From positions 3,534,001-3,598,000 of the forward strand of contig NZ_CP018076.1 in the NCBI RefSeq assembly GCF_001886735.1: a DNA stretch of 64,000 nucleotides, written 5' to 3'. The position numbers were made by a program, and so were the translations under genes. Within the stretch, counting starts at the first letter, position 1; every line of letters begins with the position of its first letter. Positions 8,763 to 17,983 of this stretch are shown here, piece by piece. The stretch comes from Sulfitobacter alexandrii. GTDB taxonomy: Bacteria > Pseudomonadota > Alphaproteobacteria > Rhodobacterales > Rhodobacteraceae. The notes below the pieces were generated by a model that had not been told where the DNA came from, ran no database searches, and worked only from the letters and a program-made list of their open reading frames with translations.

Positions 8763-9500
8763 TCATGGCGCCGTGCGCGGACCGCACCAGTTAAAGTCGC
8801 GCATCACCGACTCGCCCTGCTCGATCAGGCCCAAGCGTTTCGGCGCCTTGACCTCGACGATGTCCCGGTAGGTCGACCGGCTTTGGTCGTATGAGGCCGT
8901 GCAGGTCTGGTCGATGACATGAGTACGACCCTCCGCGTGGATCTCGACCGCATCGCATCCGTTGCTTTTCGCGCCAAACAGGCCGCGCCCGTCGTACACA
9001 CGCCACGAAGCGTTCGCAGGATTCGCGCAGGTCTCGCCAGCCTGCACCCAAAGCCCGGTCGGCACCGGCAGGGGGCCTTGGCCATGAACGGCGGAGTCGC
9101 CTTGAGCAGCCCCCCGTTCGGTCGCGCAGCGCACGAGATCGACCGGTTCGCCCTCTTGCGTCTTGAATGTCAGTCGGTCCGGACCCGCCCGTTGGGTCAG
9201 TCGATAGTATGTCCGTTCCCGGTCGCCGATTTCTGCAGCGCCTTCGAGTTGCAGGAAATCGGCGGCCACGAAGGTCACGGGACCGGTCCGGTCAACCTCG
9301 CGGACAATCGCGTCACCGGCAAAGGTGTCGATCCGGTCCGCCGAAATGTCGATTTGCGTGATAGATGTGCCTGTACGCGCGCACTCGTTCTCAGAAACAT
9401 CCCAGCTGCCCTGTACCTCCGCTGGCAAGAACTGGGCAGCAACGGGGGCCGCCGAAACTGCCATCGCAGCGCCACAAAGGGCTGAAATCCAAAGCCGCAT
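8763..9500 (-). CDS. Secreted protein of unknown function
   Basis: The protein has 245 residues with a clear signal peptide (MRLWISALCGAAMAVSAAPVAA, cleavage before Gln). The mature part contains paired cysteines (for example NECARTG, TCANP, NGCDAVEIH, QTCTASY, NWCGP), suggesting disulfide-stabilised periplasmic repeats. Phrases such as GSWDVSENECARTG and GLWVQAGETCANP look like two copies of one small domain about 120 residues apart. The start is the ATG preceded by GGGAGAGAGG, before the signal peptide. I do not recognise the family and assign no function. It is co-oriented with the sulfatase upstream. Confidence 0.75.
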   Translation of the reverse strand: MRLWISALCGAAMAVSAAPVAAQFLPAEVQGSWDVSENECARTGTSITQIDISADRIDTFAGDAIVREVDRTGPVTFVAADFLQLEGAAEIGDRERTYYRLTQRAGPDRLTFKTQEGEPVDLVRCATERGAAQGDSAVHGQGPLPVPTGLWVQAGETCANPANASWRVYDGRGLFGAKSNGCDAVEIHAEGRTHVIDQTCTASYDQSRSTYRDIVEVKAPKRLGLIEQGESVMRDFNWCGPRTAP

Positions 9501-9654
9501 GGCCTCTCTCCCATTTTGTCCGCTGTCGGGACAACGAGGCGGCTTGCATTTCGTTCGAGCACGATCAGGTGATTTCGAGTCCGGCGGCCCCTTTGCGGAG
9601 CATGTTCTTTGGCCTTGCAGTTGCCCGCCCTCGAGAACCGCAACAGTCCCGGTC

Positions 9655-11322
9655 TCAGCGCTCGCGTTTGTCGGTGGCTTTGCGGCCGATGTATTTGGCA
9701 GCGGTATCGTTGGAGGCTTCAGTGGCATCCACGACACCGATCAACACGCCGGTGCGCGGGCCGGCGGTGCGGTATTTGATGAACGATGCATTCGACATCG
9801 TCGTGCGCGCCGATGGGCGGCGCGCCCATGCGTTCAGCTTGTCGTACATGCGTGCGATGGTATCCGCCTGCGCGGCGTCGTTGCCCAGATCGGTCAGCTC
9901 ATCCGGATCAGCTTGCAGATCGAACAGCATCGGGCGGTGCCCGCTTTCAAAGTGGATCATCTTCCAGTTGTGATCGGCAACCATGAACATGCGCGACTGA
10001 TCGGGGTGCAGGTCCAGCCGCGCGGCCAAGGGGGTGGCCGAATAGTCGTATTCGCAGATACTGCAATCGCGGGCCGGCGCAGGCCCGCCGCGCAACATCG
10101 GCAGCAGCGAATGGCCCTCGAGGATATGATCCAGCGCCGCCGCGTCCCCGCCCGCCACGTCCACGAAGGTGGGTGCAAGGTCGATACACTCCACCAGCGC
10201 ATCGCTGCTGGTGCCACGGGTCGCGTCAGCCTCCTCTGACGGGTCATAGATGATCATCGGCACCTTGACGGAGGCGTCGTGGAAAAAGGTCTTCTCGCCC
10301 AGCCAGTGATCGCCCAGAAAATCCCCGTGATCGGAGGTGATGACAATCATCGTGTCCTCCATCCGGCCCGTCTCTTCCAACCAGTCGAACAGCACGCCCA
10401 TCTGATCGTCGCATTGCTTGATCAGCCCCATGTAGGCGGTCAGCACCTTGTCGCGGATGTCGTCGCGGGCAAACGCCTTGCCCACGGGCGCGTTCTGGAA
10501 GCCCTTGAAAACGGGATGGTCGGTTTCGCGTTCGGCGCTGCTGCGCACCGGCGGCAGGAAATCGGCGGGACCGTACATGCTGGCATAGGGTTCAGGGACG
10601 ATATAGGGCCAATGCGGCTTGATATAGCTCAGGTGGCAGCACCACGGTTCATCGCCCTGCGCCTTGATGAACTCGATCCCGCGGCGGGTCAGATAGGGGG
10701 TTTCGCTGTCTTCCTCGCGGATATTGGCGGGGCTGTCGGAGTTCTGCAGAAACCAGCCAGAGAGCACATTGCCGTCGTCGTCGATGCCGGAGTTGGCATA
10801 GTCGTGCCAGGGGTTGTCGCTCTCATAGCCCTTGCCGCGCAGGTAATCGTTGTACTTGAGCGCCCCGCCCGGATCGTAGAAGCCGTCCGGCCCTTCGGGG
10901 CGCATGCCGTCGTCGCGTTCCCAGATGTCGAACCCGCATTCGACCACGCGCGCGCCGATCTTGCTGTCCGGTTCCAGCCCCAGCCGCCGCATGCCCTCGG
11001 CGTCAGCGGCCATATGGGTCTTGCCGACCAGCCAGCAGCCCATGCCCAGATCGCGCAGATGGTCGCCCATGGTGCGCTCGCCCACCTTGAGCGGCACATT
11101 GTTCCAGGACGCGCCATGGCTGTGAACATAGCGTCCCGTATAGGTCGACATGCGTGACGGGCCGCACAGCGGCGACTGGATGCGGGCATTGTCAAACCGC
11201 ACGCCGCGCGCCGCGATCCGGTCGATATTCGGAGTTTCCAGATGCGGATGGCCGTAGCAGCTTAGGTAATCCCAGCGCAGCTGGTCGAACATGATGAACA
11301 GGATATTTCTGGGCTTGGCCAT
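9655..11322 (-). CDS. Type I sulfatase / phosphonate monoester hydrolase-family enzyme
   Basis: Alkaline-phosphatase-superfamily hydrolase of 555 residues that cleaves sulfate or phosphonate esters. The N-terminal metal site FDQLRWDYLS (Asp13) is visible. The formylglycine motif C53-G-P-S-R57 indicates post-translational Cys-to-formylglycine activation. A second metal/substrate segment is TSDHGDFLGDHWLGEK. No signal peptide is seen, so it is probably cytoplasmic. The start MAKPRN has AGGGGA about seven bases upstream. The substrate (choline sulfate, other alkyl sulfates, phosphonate monoesters) cannot be settled; it stands alone without an obvious transporter partner. Confidence 0.85.
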   Translation of the reverse strand: MAKPRNILFIMFDQLRWDYLSCYGHPHLETPNIDRIAARGVRFDNARIQSPLCGPSRMSTYTGRYVHSHGASWNNVPLKVGERTMGDHLRDLGMGCWLVGKTHMAADAEGMRRLGLEPDSKIGARVVECGFDIWERDDGMRPEGPDGFYDPGGALKYNDYLRGKGYESDNPWHDYANSGIDDDGNVLSGWFLQNSDSPANIREEDSETPYLTRRGIEFIKAQGDEPWCCHLSYIKPHWPYIVPEPYASMYGPADFLPPVRSSAERETDHPVFKGFQNAPVGKAFARDDIRDKVLTAYMGLIKQCDDQMGVLFDWLEETGRMEDTMIVITSDHGDFLGDHWLGEKTFFHDASVKVPMIIYDPSEEADATRGTSSDALVECIDLAPTFVDVAGGDAAALDHILEGHSLLPMLRGGPAPARDCSICEYDYSATPLAARLDLHPDQSRMFMVADHNWKMIHFESGHRPMLFDLQADPDELTDLGNDAAQADTIARMYDKLNAWARRPSARTTMSNASFIKYRTAGPRTGVLIGVVDATEASNDTAAKYIGRKATDKRER

Positions 11323-11576
11323 CGAAAAGTCCCCTAGATTGCGCGCTGCGCGGGTTGAAATACAGGATTCCGGGACGTCGCAGCTACCGTCTCGTGAGCG
11401 ATGGCACCATAGGGCCAATCGATGGCCAGGACAAAGATCATGTCCGCTGTAATACCCGTTTCGACCAGACTTTCCAGAGGCCGCACCTTTGAACCGGGCG
11501 GGCATGGTCGCGGCCGCGCGGCATCGCGCGTGGTTCGTTGGTCAACAGGTCGCGCCCTGACGCCGCGAGCGGGGGT
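11323..11576. other. Intergenic region with no recognised element
   Basis: 254 bases between the CoA-ligase stop and the sulfatase start, both on the minus strand. Apart from the sulfatase Shine-Dalgarno at its left edge I see no convincing terminator, promoter or coding sequence. Confidence 0.5.
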
Positions 11577-13241
11577 TCACCCCGCCACGGCATCCTTGTC
11601 TTCGTCCGGGAGCCACCGCCCCTCGACCCGATCCCACGATCCGGCACGCGGGTCTGCTCCTTCGGGCAGGATCGCATTCTTGCGGATCTTGTTCGACACG
11701 GTTCGCGGAAACGTATCGACATAGGCGATGAACCGGGGTGTCTTGAATTTCGCCAACCGCCCCGCGCAATGTTCGATCACGGCCTCGGGCGGAATGTCCG
11801 CAGGGGTCTTGCCATCGGCCAGCAGCAGATAGACTTTGACTTCCTCGCCGCGGCCCGGCTCTGGTACGCCCACAGCGGCGCTTTCAATCACGCCCGGCAT
11901 GGCATTCATCACCGCCTCGACCTCCTGCGCGGCGATGTTTTCGCCAGACCGGCGGATCATGTCCTTTATCCGCCCCACGATCTGAAAGAACCCGTCGTCG
12001 TCCTGACGGAACAGATCGCCGGTCCGGAACCATCGCCCCGAAAAACCTTCGGCATTGGCCTGTGGGCGCTTGTAATACCCCCACAGGATGCCGCGCCCCG
12101 CCACCCAAAGCTCTCCGATCTCGCCCCGGGGAACATCCGTCCCGCTGTCATCGACGATCCGCACCTCGCGAAAGGCGGTGGGCAGCCCGCAGGTGCGTTC
12201 AAATGCCTTCTCGCCCGCGGCCTCGGGCACCATCAGCGCGCCGCCGACCTCCGTCATGCCAAAGCTTTCGCGCGCCACGCAGCCAAAGCGGCGCTCAACC
12301 TCCCGCCGGGCGTCCTCCCGCCAGCCGAAGATCGAAACGTACTTGAGATGCAGTGCCTTGTCCTTTTCACCCTCCGGCCAGGCCTTGAGCGCGGGTTCGG
12401 GAAAGATGCAATAATGGATCTCTTCCTCGACAAGGATGTCATAGGCCCGGCTGAGGCTGATGCGCGGCGCGATCTTGGCCGTACCCCCAAGGCACATGGT
12501 CATCAGGAACTGCCACTGGGGGTCCATGTAGTTGAAGGGTGCCCAGATCAACACATTGCGCACATCGCCTGCCGCCCCGCGCCAATGCGCGGCCAGCGAA
12601 CCGAGCAGCACCCAGTAATCGTGGCTGAGCATGCATCCCTTGGGAAACCCGGTGGTCCCTGACGTGTACTGAAGGTTCAGCATGTCGGTCCTCGACAGCG
12701 CCGAAGGGGCGGTGAAATCCGCCGCGCCGTCCCGCAACAGGGCGTCCCAGTCAAGTGTGCCCTCGCGCGTGCCGCCGTGCAGGATGATCCGGGACGTGTC
12801 CATCAATGGCGGCAGTTCCGCCATCCCGTCCAGCGCCGGCAATGCCGTATCGTCGATCACCAGGAACTGCGCATCGGCATCGGTCAGCACGAATTTCAGC
12901 TCTTGCTGGGTATAGTGGATGTTCACGGGGATCATCACCGCCCCGATCCGCCCCAGCGCCACCCAGGTCAGCGGATAGGCGGGCACATTCGGGAGCATGA
13001 CCGCCACGTGGGTGCCCTTGCGGATGCCTTGCGCCAGCAAGGAGGAAGCCAGCTTGCGGCTCGCCTCGGCGAATTCGGCGTAGCTGATCGTCTGGCCTGT
13101 TTCCAGCCACTTGGCCAGGGTCGTGTCACCGTTTTCCGCTGCCGCCCCGTCGACCAGCGCAGCCAATGTCTCGGGATAAGTCGCAGCCTCGGCCGTGGCG
13201 CGGCGCGCTTTCATGGCCGCGATTCCGTAGTCGCTGGTCAT
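11577..13241 (-). CDS. ANL-superfamily acyl-CoA ligase (CaiC-like)
   Basis: AMP-forming ligase of 554 residues that activates a carboxylic acid to its CoA thioester. The P-loop YTSGTTGFPKG lies near residue 195, SFGMTEVGG in the middle, and GRWFRTGDLFRQDDDGFFQIVGRIKDMI near the hinge. The catalytic lysine region TVSNKIRKN is at the C-terminus. Overall it resembles crotonobetaine/carnitine-CoA ligases, but substrate class is not fixed by sequence. It follows the crotonase by 15 bases and is the last gene of the importer operon, so it probably activates the imported compound. Confidence 0.82.
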   Translation of the reverse strand: MTSDYGIAAMKARRATAEAATYPETLAALVDGAAAENGDTTLAKWLETGQTISYAEFAEASRKLASSLLAQGIRKGTHVAVMLPNVPAYPLTWVALGRIGAVMIPVNIHYTQQELKFVLTDADAQFLVIDDTALPALDGMAELPPLMDTSRIILHGGTREGTLDWDALLRDGAADFTAPSALSRTDMLNLQYTSGTTGFPKGCMLSHDYWVLLGSLAAHWRGAAGDVRNVLIWAPFNYMDPQWQFLMTMCLGGTAKIAPRISLSRAYDILVEEEIHYCIFPEPALKAWPEGEKDKALHLKYVSIFGWREDARREVERRFGCVARESFGMTEVGGALMVPEAAGEKAFERTCGLPTAFREVRIVDDSGTDVPRGEIGELWVAGRGILWGYYKRPQANAEGFSGRWFRTGDLFRQDDDGFFQIVGRIKDMIRRSGENIAAQEVEAVMNAMPGVIESAAVGVPEPGRGEEVKVYLLLADGKTPADIPPEAVIEHCAGRLAKFKTPRFIAYVDTFPRTVSNKIRKNAILPEGADPRAGSWDRVEGRWLPDEDKDAVAG

Positions 13242-13256
13242 TTTTCTGTCTCCGTC

Positions 13257-14045
13257 TCAATCGTCCGCCAAGGGAAGGGACTGGTGCTCGCCGCGCGACA
13301 TGAGCGCTGCCCGCTGCAACCGGTAAAGATGCGAGGTCAGGTTCAACGCTTCGTTCCGCGACAGGTCCATCGCGCGCTTGGTCACTTCCATCTCGACCCG
13401 GACCGAGATCGGCGGCAGGGACGCGATCCGGTCGGCCAGTTCGCGGGCGCGGGTCATCAACTGGTCCTGCGGCACCACCTCGTTGAAAAGATCGTGTTTC
13501 AGCGCCTCTTCGGCAGGCATCCGTTCGCCCAGCAGCACCATCCACATGGCCACGGCGGGCGGCACCTGCTTGGCCAACTGGGTGGACCCCCCTGCCCCCG
13601 CCATGCCATAGGCGATTTCGGGCAAACCGATGAAGGCATTGGGCGACGCGACCCGGATATCGGTCAGGTTCAGCATGTAGATCGCGCCCATTCCCACGGC
13701 AGGACCGTTGATGGCCCCCACGATGGGCTTGAACCGCTCCAGCGACCTCAATTCGCGCTCCCAGCCGGGGCGCAGGTGTGCCTCCTCCTCGGTAGAGGGA
13801 AAGAAATGCGCCGACATCGCCTTGTCCTGGGTTTGGTGTCCGTGCGGGTTCTTGATGTCGTCCCCCGCGCAAAACGCCTTGTCCCCGGCGCCGGTCAGAA
13901 TGCCGACATGCACCGATCTGTCGGCACAGAATTCCCTGACCGCGTCGTGCAGTTCCTTGTGCATCTCGGGGGTAAAGGCGTTCACCTTGCCGTTCTCGAT
14001 GGTGAAGGTCGCAACCGGACCGTCCTTTTCGTATCTGATGCCCAT
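13257..14045 (-). CDS. Enoyl-CoA hydratase/isomerase (crotonase) family enzyme
   Basis: Crotonase-fold enzyme of 262 residues acting on an acyl-CoA. The CoA-binding and oxyanion-hole segments are FCAGDDIKN and GPAVGMGAIYML. The GLPEIAYGM loop carries the conserved glutamate. It sits between the ABC permeases and the CoA ligase in one minus-strand operon. The expected sequence is uptake, CoA activation, then hydration or isomerisation. A CaiD-like role (carnitine/crotonobetaine chemistry) is one reading; other short-chain acids are possible. Confidence 0.82.
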   Translation of the reverse strand: MGIRYEKDGPVATFTIENGKVNAFTPEMHKELHDAVREFCADRSVHVGILTGAGDKAFCAGDDIKNPHGHQTQDKAMSAHFFPSTEEEAHLRPGWERELRSLERFKPIVGAINGPAVGMGAIYMLNLTDIRVASPNAFIGLPEIAYGMAGAGGSTQLAKQVPPAVAMWMVLLGERMPAEEALKHDLFNEVVPQDQLMTRARELADRIASLPPISVRVEMEVTKRAMDLSRNEALNLTSHLYRLQRAALMSRGEHQSLPLADD

Positions 14046-14069
14046 GGGGTCCTCTCGGTCTGTTATGTT

Positions 14070-14864
14070 TCAGGGGGCCAGCGTCGCGACTGCGCGTCGG
14101 CGCAGGATTTCGGCGCAGGCCATGGCGATGGTTGTGACGACGATCAGAAGCCCGGACACCGCCGCAACGACGGGGCTGATGTCCAGCCGCAGGTCGGCCC
14201 AGATCCGCATCGGCAGCGTCTCGCTCCCCTTCATCAGGAACTGGGCGATGATCAGTTCGTCGAAACTGACGAAGAAGGCAAAGATGGCCGCCGCCACGAT
14301 GGCCGGGATCAGCGGCGGCAGGGTGGCGACGCGGAAAGCGCGCACCGGCCCCGCGCCCAGTACCCGCGCGGCGCGTTCGATGGTCGGGTCGATCTGGCGG
14401 ATCGCCGCGCTGGTGATCAGGACGACAAAGGGCATGGCGACGGCGGCATGGGCAAAGGCCAGCGCGATCTCGCTGTCCGTGAGGTTCATCCGCAGCGCGA
14501 GAATGAAGACGCCAAGCGCGATGAAGATATGCGGGATCACGATCGGCACCGTCGCGGCATAAGTCAGCGGGGATTGCATCCGCTGCGGCGAGCGGCTGAT
14601 CGCCAGTCCGGCCAAGGTGCCGCATGTGGTGGAGATCAGCGTCGACAGCACCGCGACCCGGAAAGAGGTGATCGTCGCGGCGATCCAGATCGGGTCCGTG
14701 AAATAGGCGCGATACCAGCGCACCCCGAAATCCTCTGGCGGGAAGCGCAGGAACTCGCTGCTTGCAAAGGATACCGGGATCACGATGACAACCGGAAAGA
14801 TCATGTAAGCCACGATCAGCCAGAAATACCCGGTCAGCAAAAGCGAGGGTTTCAACGTCTGCAT
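14070..14864 (-). CDS. ABC transporter permease, PotC-like
   Basis: Inner-membrane permease of 264 residues with about six transmembrane segments. The binding-protein-dependent transport signature RAARVLGAGPVRAFRVATLP lies at about residues 165-185. It forms the channel with the adjacent permease; one base separates its ATG from that gene's stop. The PotC class usually serves polyamines, other cationic amines or opine-like solutes. The catabolic partners suggest a carboxylated amine here. Confidence 0.88.
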   Translation of the reverse strand: MQTLKPSLLLTGYFWLIVAYMIFPVVIVIPVSFASSEFLRFPPEDFGVRWYRAYFTDPIWIAATITSFRVAVLSTLISTTCGTLAGLAISRSPQRMQSPLTYAATVPIVIPHIFIALGVFILALRMNLTDSEIALAFAHAAVAMPFVVLITSAAIRQIDPTIERAARVLGAGPVRAFRVATLPPLIPAIVAAAIFAFFVSFDELIIAQFLMKGSETLPMRIWADLRLDISPVVAAVSGLLIVVTTIAMACAEILRRRAVATLAP

Positions 14865-14865
14865 G

Positions 14866-15699
14866 TCACAGTCCTCCCTTCAGGATGCGTCGCGCCAGCA
14901 TCCGGCCGCCAGCGCGCAGCAGCACGATCATGGCCACCGTCAGCACCAGAAGCACGACACCGAGGGCTGCGGCGAAGCTCCAGTTCAGGCGCTGCACCTG
15001 AAATTCGATCAGGTTGGCGATCATCCTGTCCTGCCGGCCGCCCAGAAGGGCCGGTGTGATGAAGAAGCCCATGGAGAGCATGAATATGATGACCAGACCG
15101 GTGAGCGTCCCGTCCAGACTGAGGGGCAGAAACACCCGCGCCAGCGCCTGCCTCGGCCTTGCGCCAAGCACCCGCGCCGCGCGGATCAGGTCGAGGTCGA
15201 TCTCGGTCATCGCGGCGTAGCAGGTCAGGATCTGGATCGGCAGCAGGATCTGGACCATCGCCGCCAGCACCGCCCCCGAGGTGAACAGCATCTGCACCGG
15301 TTCGGTTGTGAAACCAAGCGCGGCCAGTGCCTCGTTCACGAGGCCGTCTCGGCCCAGCACGACGATCCAGGCATATGTGCGGATCAGGATGGACATCCAC
15401 ATCGGGATCAGGATCAGGAAGAGCAGTATGGTCTGCCGCCGGCGTGGCTGAAGATTGATGAAGAACGCCACGGGGTAGCCGATCACAGTGCACAGCACCG
15501 CGACCGCCAGCGACACCCGTATCGTGCGCCACATCACGTCTAGATAGACGCCCCTCTCGAACAGCCGTTGGAAGTGCTTGGTGGAAAATTCCGGGTCGAA
15601 CACGCTTGCCCTGAACAGGTCGAAAGAGGGCAGCACGATGAATGCAGCAAGCAAAAGCGCGGCGGGGAGAAACAGCCACAGGATCGGACGCATTTTCAT
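14866..15699 (-). CDS. ABC transporter permease, PotB-like
   Basis: Permease of 277 residues with N-terminal membrane segment LWLFLPAALLLAAFIVLPSF and the EAA-type loop IRAARVLGARPRQALARVFLPL. It pairs with the downstream PotC-like permease. The ATG giving MKMRP is preferred because GGAAAG lies eight bases upstream; an ATG two codons later is possible. A stem-loop separates it from the binding-protein gene. Confidence 0.88.
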   Translation of the reverse strand: MKMRPILWLFLPAALLLAAFIVLPSFDLFRASVFDPEFSTKHFQRLFERGVYLDVMWRTIRVSLAVAVLCTVIGYPVAFFINLQPRRRQTILLFLILIPMWMSILIRTYAWIVVLGRDGLVNEALAALGFTTEPVQMLFTSGAVLAAMVQILLPIQILTCYAAMTEIDLDLIRAARVLGARPRQALARVFLPLSLDGTLTGLVIIFMLSMGFFITPALLGGRQDRMIANLIEFQVQRLNWSFAAALGVVLLVLTVAMIVLLRAGGRMLARRILKGGL

Positions 15700-15770
15700 G
15701 ATCGGTTCTTTCCGCCTTCAAATTCGGCGGCGCGGCTTTGGGTCGCGCGCGCCCCGGATCGGTCGAATGG

Positions 15771-15799
15771 CGGCGGAACGGGCATCGTCCATCCCGCCG
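15771..15799 (-). terminator. Intercistronic stem-loop after the binding-protein gene
   Basis: An 11-bp stem (outer CGGCGG/CCGCCG, with two G-U pairs inward) starts ten bases after the binding-protein TAG. No T tract follows, so it probably protects the upstream mRNA or partly terminates. That would keep binding-protein mRNA above permease mRNA. Confidence 0.6.
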
Positions 15800-15808
15800 T
15801 CAAGGTTG

Positions 15809-16864
15809 CTACTCAAGCAGCCATTCGTCGAAGCGTTCGCGAATCTCGTCGAGGTTCTCGGCCCAGAACGTATCGTTGGCGACGAACTGCACATCCGCGT
15901 TTGCCGGATATGTCGGCATCGTCTTCGCCACGTCCTCGGGCATCGCGTCAAAGAGACCCGGCGCGAAGTTCGGATAGGGCAGCTGCTTGACGTACTCCAG
16001 CTCAAGGTCGGGCCGCATGGTGCGCACGCGGATCCAGTCGTGCGCGGCCTCGTAATTGGGCGCGTTCTTCGGAATGCCCACATAGCTGGTGTGCAGCGCA
16101 CCGCCGTTCCATACGATCTCGGCCGGGATCCCGCTTTCCTGCAGCTTGGCCACCCGCCCGTTATAGGTGCTGGAGTAGAACACCTCGCCGTCGGACAAGA
16201 GCTGCACCGACTGCGCGCCGGAGGACCACCAGACCGGGATGTGCGGCTTGATCTCGTCCAGCTTGGCAAAGGCCCGGTCCAGGCCCTCTTCGGTGCCGAG
16301 AACATCATAGAGATCCTCGCGGGCCACGCCGTCGGCCAGCAAGGCGAATTCCAGCGTGTACTGCGGTTGCGGATTCAGGGACCGCGGGCCGGGGAACGTT
16401 TCCACGTCCCAGAAATCCGCCCAGCTCTCCATCTTCCTGCCTTCGGGGTTCTTGTCCGTTCGCTGCACCAGCACGGTAGAATAGGCGGCGGCAACGACAC
16501 CGAATTCCTTCTTGGCCTGTTCGGGCAGTTCGCCGTCAGGGTCGAGAAGGTCATAGTCGATGGGGGCAAGCAGGTCGTCCTTTACCCCGATGGGGTAGTT
16601 CGCCGCCGAGACTTCCATCGCGTCGTACAGCATCTTTCCGCTGGCCAGCATGGTGCGTACCTCCAGCAGGATATTGCTTTCAGCCGCGATGAATTTGGTT
16701 TTCCAACCGGTCGTTTCCTCGAAGGCGGGCAGGAACACCTTCTCGGTGATCTCCTTGACCACACCGCCGGAGCCGGCGATCGTCAGGACCTGGTCCTGCG
16801 CAAATGCCGGCTGGGCCAGCGCCAGCAGCGCCGCTGTGCCGAGTGCCAATTTCGTATGTTTCAT
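15809..16864 (-). CDS. ABC transporter periplasmic solute-binding protein, PotD/F-like
   Basis: Secreted ligand-binding protein of 351 residues. The signal peptide is residues 1-22 (MKHTKLAL...AQPAFA, cleavage before QD). The mature fold follows spermidine/putrescine-type binding proteins: VLTIAGSGGVVKE at the start and VWWSSGAQSVQLLSDGEV in the second lobe. It captures the substrate for the PotB/PotC-like permeases. The Asp residues typical of polyamine pockets cannot be assigned by eye, so the ligand stays open. The CoA ligase and crotonase downstream argue for a carboxylic substrate rather than a simple polyamine. Confidence 0.85.
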   Translation of the reverse strand: MKHTKLALGTAALLALAQPAFAQDQVLTIAGSGGVVKEITEKVFLPAFEETTGWKTKFIAAESNILLEVRTMLASGKMLYDAMEVSAANYPIGVKDDLLAPIDYDLLDPDGELPEQAKKEFGVVAAAYSTVLVQRTDKNPEGRKMESWADFWDVETFPGPRSLNPQPQYTLEFALLADGVAREDLYDVLGTEEGLDRAFAKLDEIKPHIPVWWSSGAQSVQLLSDGEVFYSSTYNGRVAKLQESGIPAEIVWNGGALHTSYVGIPKNAPNYEAAHDWIRVRTMRPDLELEYVKQLPYPNFAPGLFDAMPEDVAKTMPTYPANADVQFVANDTFWAENLDEIRERFDEWLLE

Positions 16865-16885
16865 TTCACTCCTCCTTGGTGGGGG

Positions 16886-17956
16886 TCACGCCGTGTCGAG
16901 CGTAACCGGGACGGCGTCGTTGGGATCAAAGCCAAGCCTGACCTGTTCGCCGCTTTTCATCAGACCGCTGCCCGGACCCCTGTGATCCTGAAAGACGAGC
17001 GGCGCGCCACCGGAAGATACGGCAGCGTATTGTACGTGATCGCCCTTGAAGATGACCTCGGTCAGCTTGGCATCGAAAACCAAACCGCCTTCTTGCGAAG
17101 CATTCACCGGCCTGATCTTCTCTGGCCGGACAGAAAGCCCTGTGCGCGCCGGGTCCCTGTCGCCGATTGCGGGCAACCGACAGTCCAGACCCGCGATTTC
17201 CCAGGTGCCTCCCTGCGCCGCCTGAATGCGGAACAGATTGGTGTTTCCGATGAATTCGGCCACGTACTGGGAATTGGGACGGTCGTAGATTTCCTTTGGG
17301 CTGCCGACCTGCGCGATCCGGCCGGCCCGCATCACCGCGACACGGTCCGACAGGGTCAGCGCCTCGCCCTGATCGTGGGTGACAAAGATGATCGTACAGC
17401 CGATCTGCGCGTGGTAGCGCTTGATCTCGAGCTGCATCTGCTCGCGCAGCTTCAGGTCCAGCGCACTGAGCGGTTCGTCCATCAGCAGCACCGGCGGATC
17501 GAAAACGACCGCACGCGCAAATGCGACGCGCTGGCGCTGTCCGCCCGACAGCTCGTTCGGCCTCCGCGCGGCAAAATCCGACAGGTGGACCATCTCGAGC
17601 GCCTCGCCGACCTTGCGCTTCAGCTCGTCTCCGCCCACGCCCCGGAGGCGCAGCGGAAAGGCGACATTCTCGAAAACGCTCAGATGGGGGAACAGCGAAT
17701 AGCTTTGAAACACCATGCCGACGTTCCGCTTCTCCGGCGGCAGCCCGCCCACCGACCGGTCGCCGATGAACACCTCACCTTCGGTCGCATCTGCAAAGCC
17801 CGCCAGAATGTTCAGCGCCGTCGTCTTGCCGGATCCCGAAGGCCCCAGAAAGGTGACGAATTCCCCCGGCGCCACGTCCAGGTCGAATTTATCCAGGGCA
17901 ATAACCCTGCCGTACCTCTTGGTGACGTTTTTGAACCGGGGGCCAGCATTTGCCAT
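16886..17956 (-). CDS. ABC transporter ATPase, PotA-like
   Basis: Cytoplasmic ATPase of 356 residues and first gene of the importer operon. Walker A is GPSGSGKTT (38-46). The ABC signature is ELSGGQRQRVA, Walker B VLLMDEP and the H-loop FVTHDQGEA. A C-terminal TOBE-like regulatory domain contains LSVRPEKIRP. The start is placed at MANAGPRF. The longer in-frame ATGs lie inside the tandem palindromic operator, so they are unlikely to be translated. It is transcribed divergently from the TetR gene. Confidence 0.88.
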   Translation of the reverse strand: MANAGPRFKNVTKRYGRVIALDKFDLDVAPGEFVTFLGPSGSGKTTALNILAGFADATEGEVFIGDRSVGGLPPEKRNVGMVFQSYSLFPHLSVFENVAFPLRLRGVGGDELKRKVGEALEMVHLSDFAARRPNELSGGQRQRVAFARAVVFDPPVLLMDEPLSALDLKLREQMQLEIKRYHAQIGCTIIFVTHDQGEALTLSDRVAVMRAGRIAQVGSPKEIYDRPNSQYVAEFIGNTNLFRIQAAQGGTWEIAGLDCRLPAIGDRDPARTGLSVRPEKIRPVNASQEGGLVFDAKLTEVIFKGDHVQYAAVSSGGAPLVFQDHRGPGSGLMKSGEQVRLGFDPNDAVPVTLDTA

Positions 17957-17983
17957 TTCTATTGCACTTCTCTCGGCGTAATA

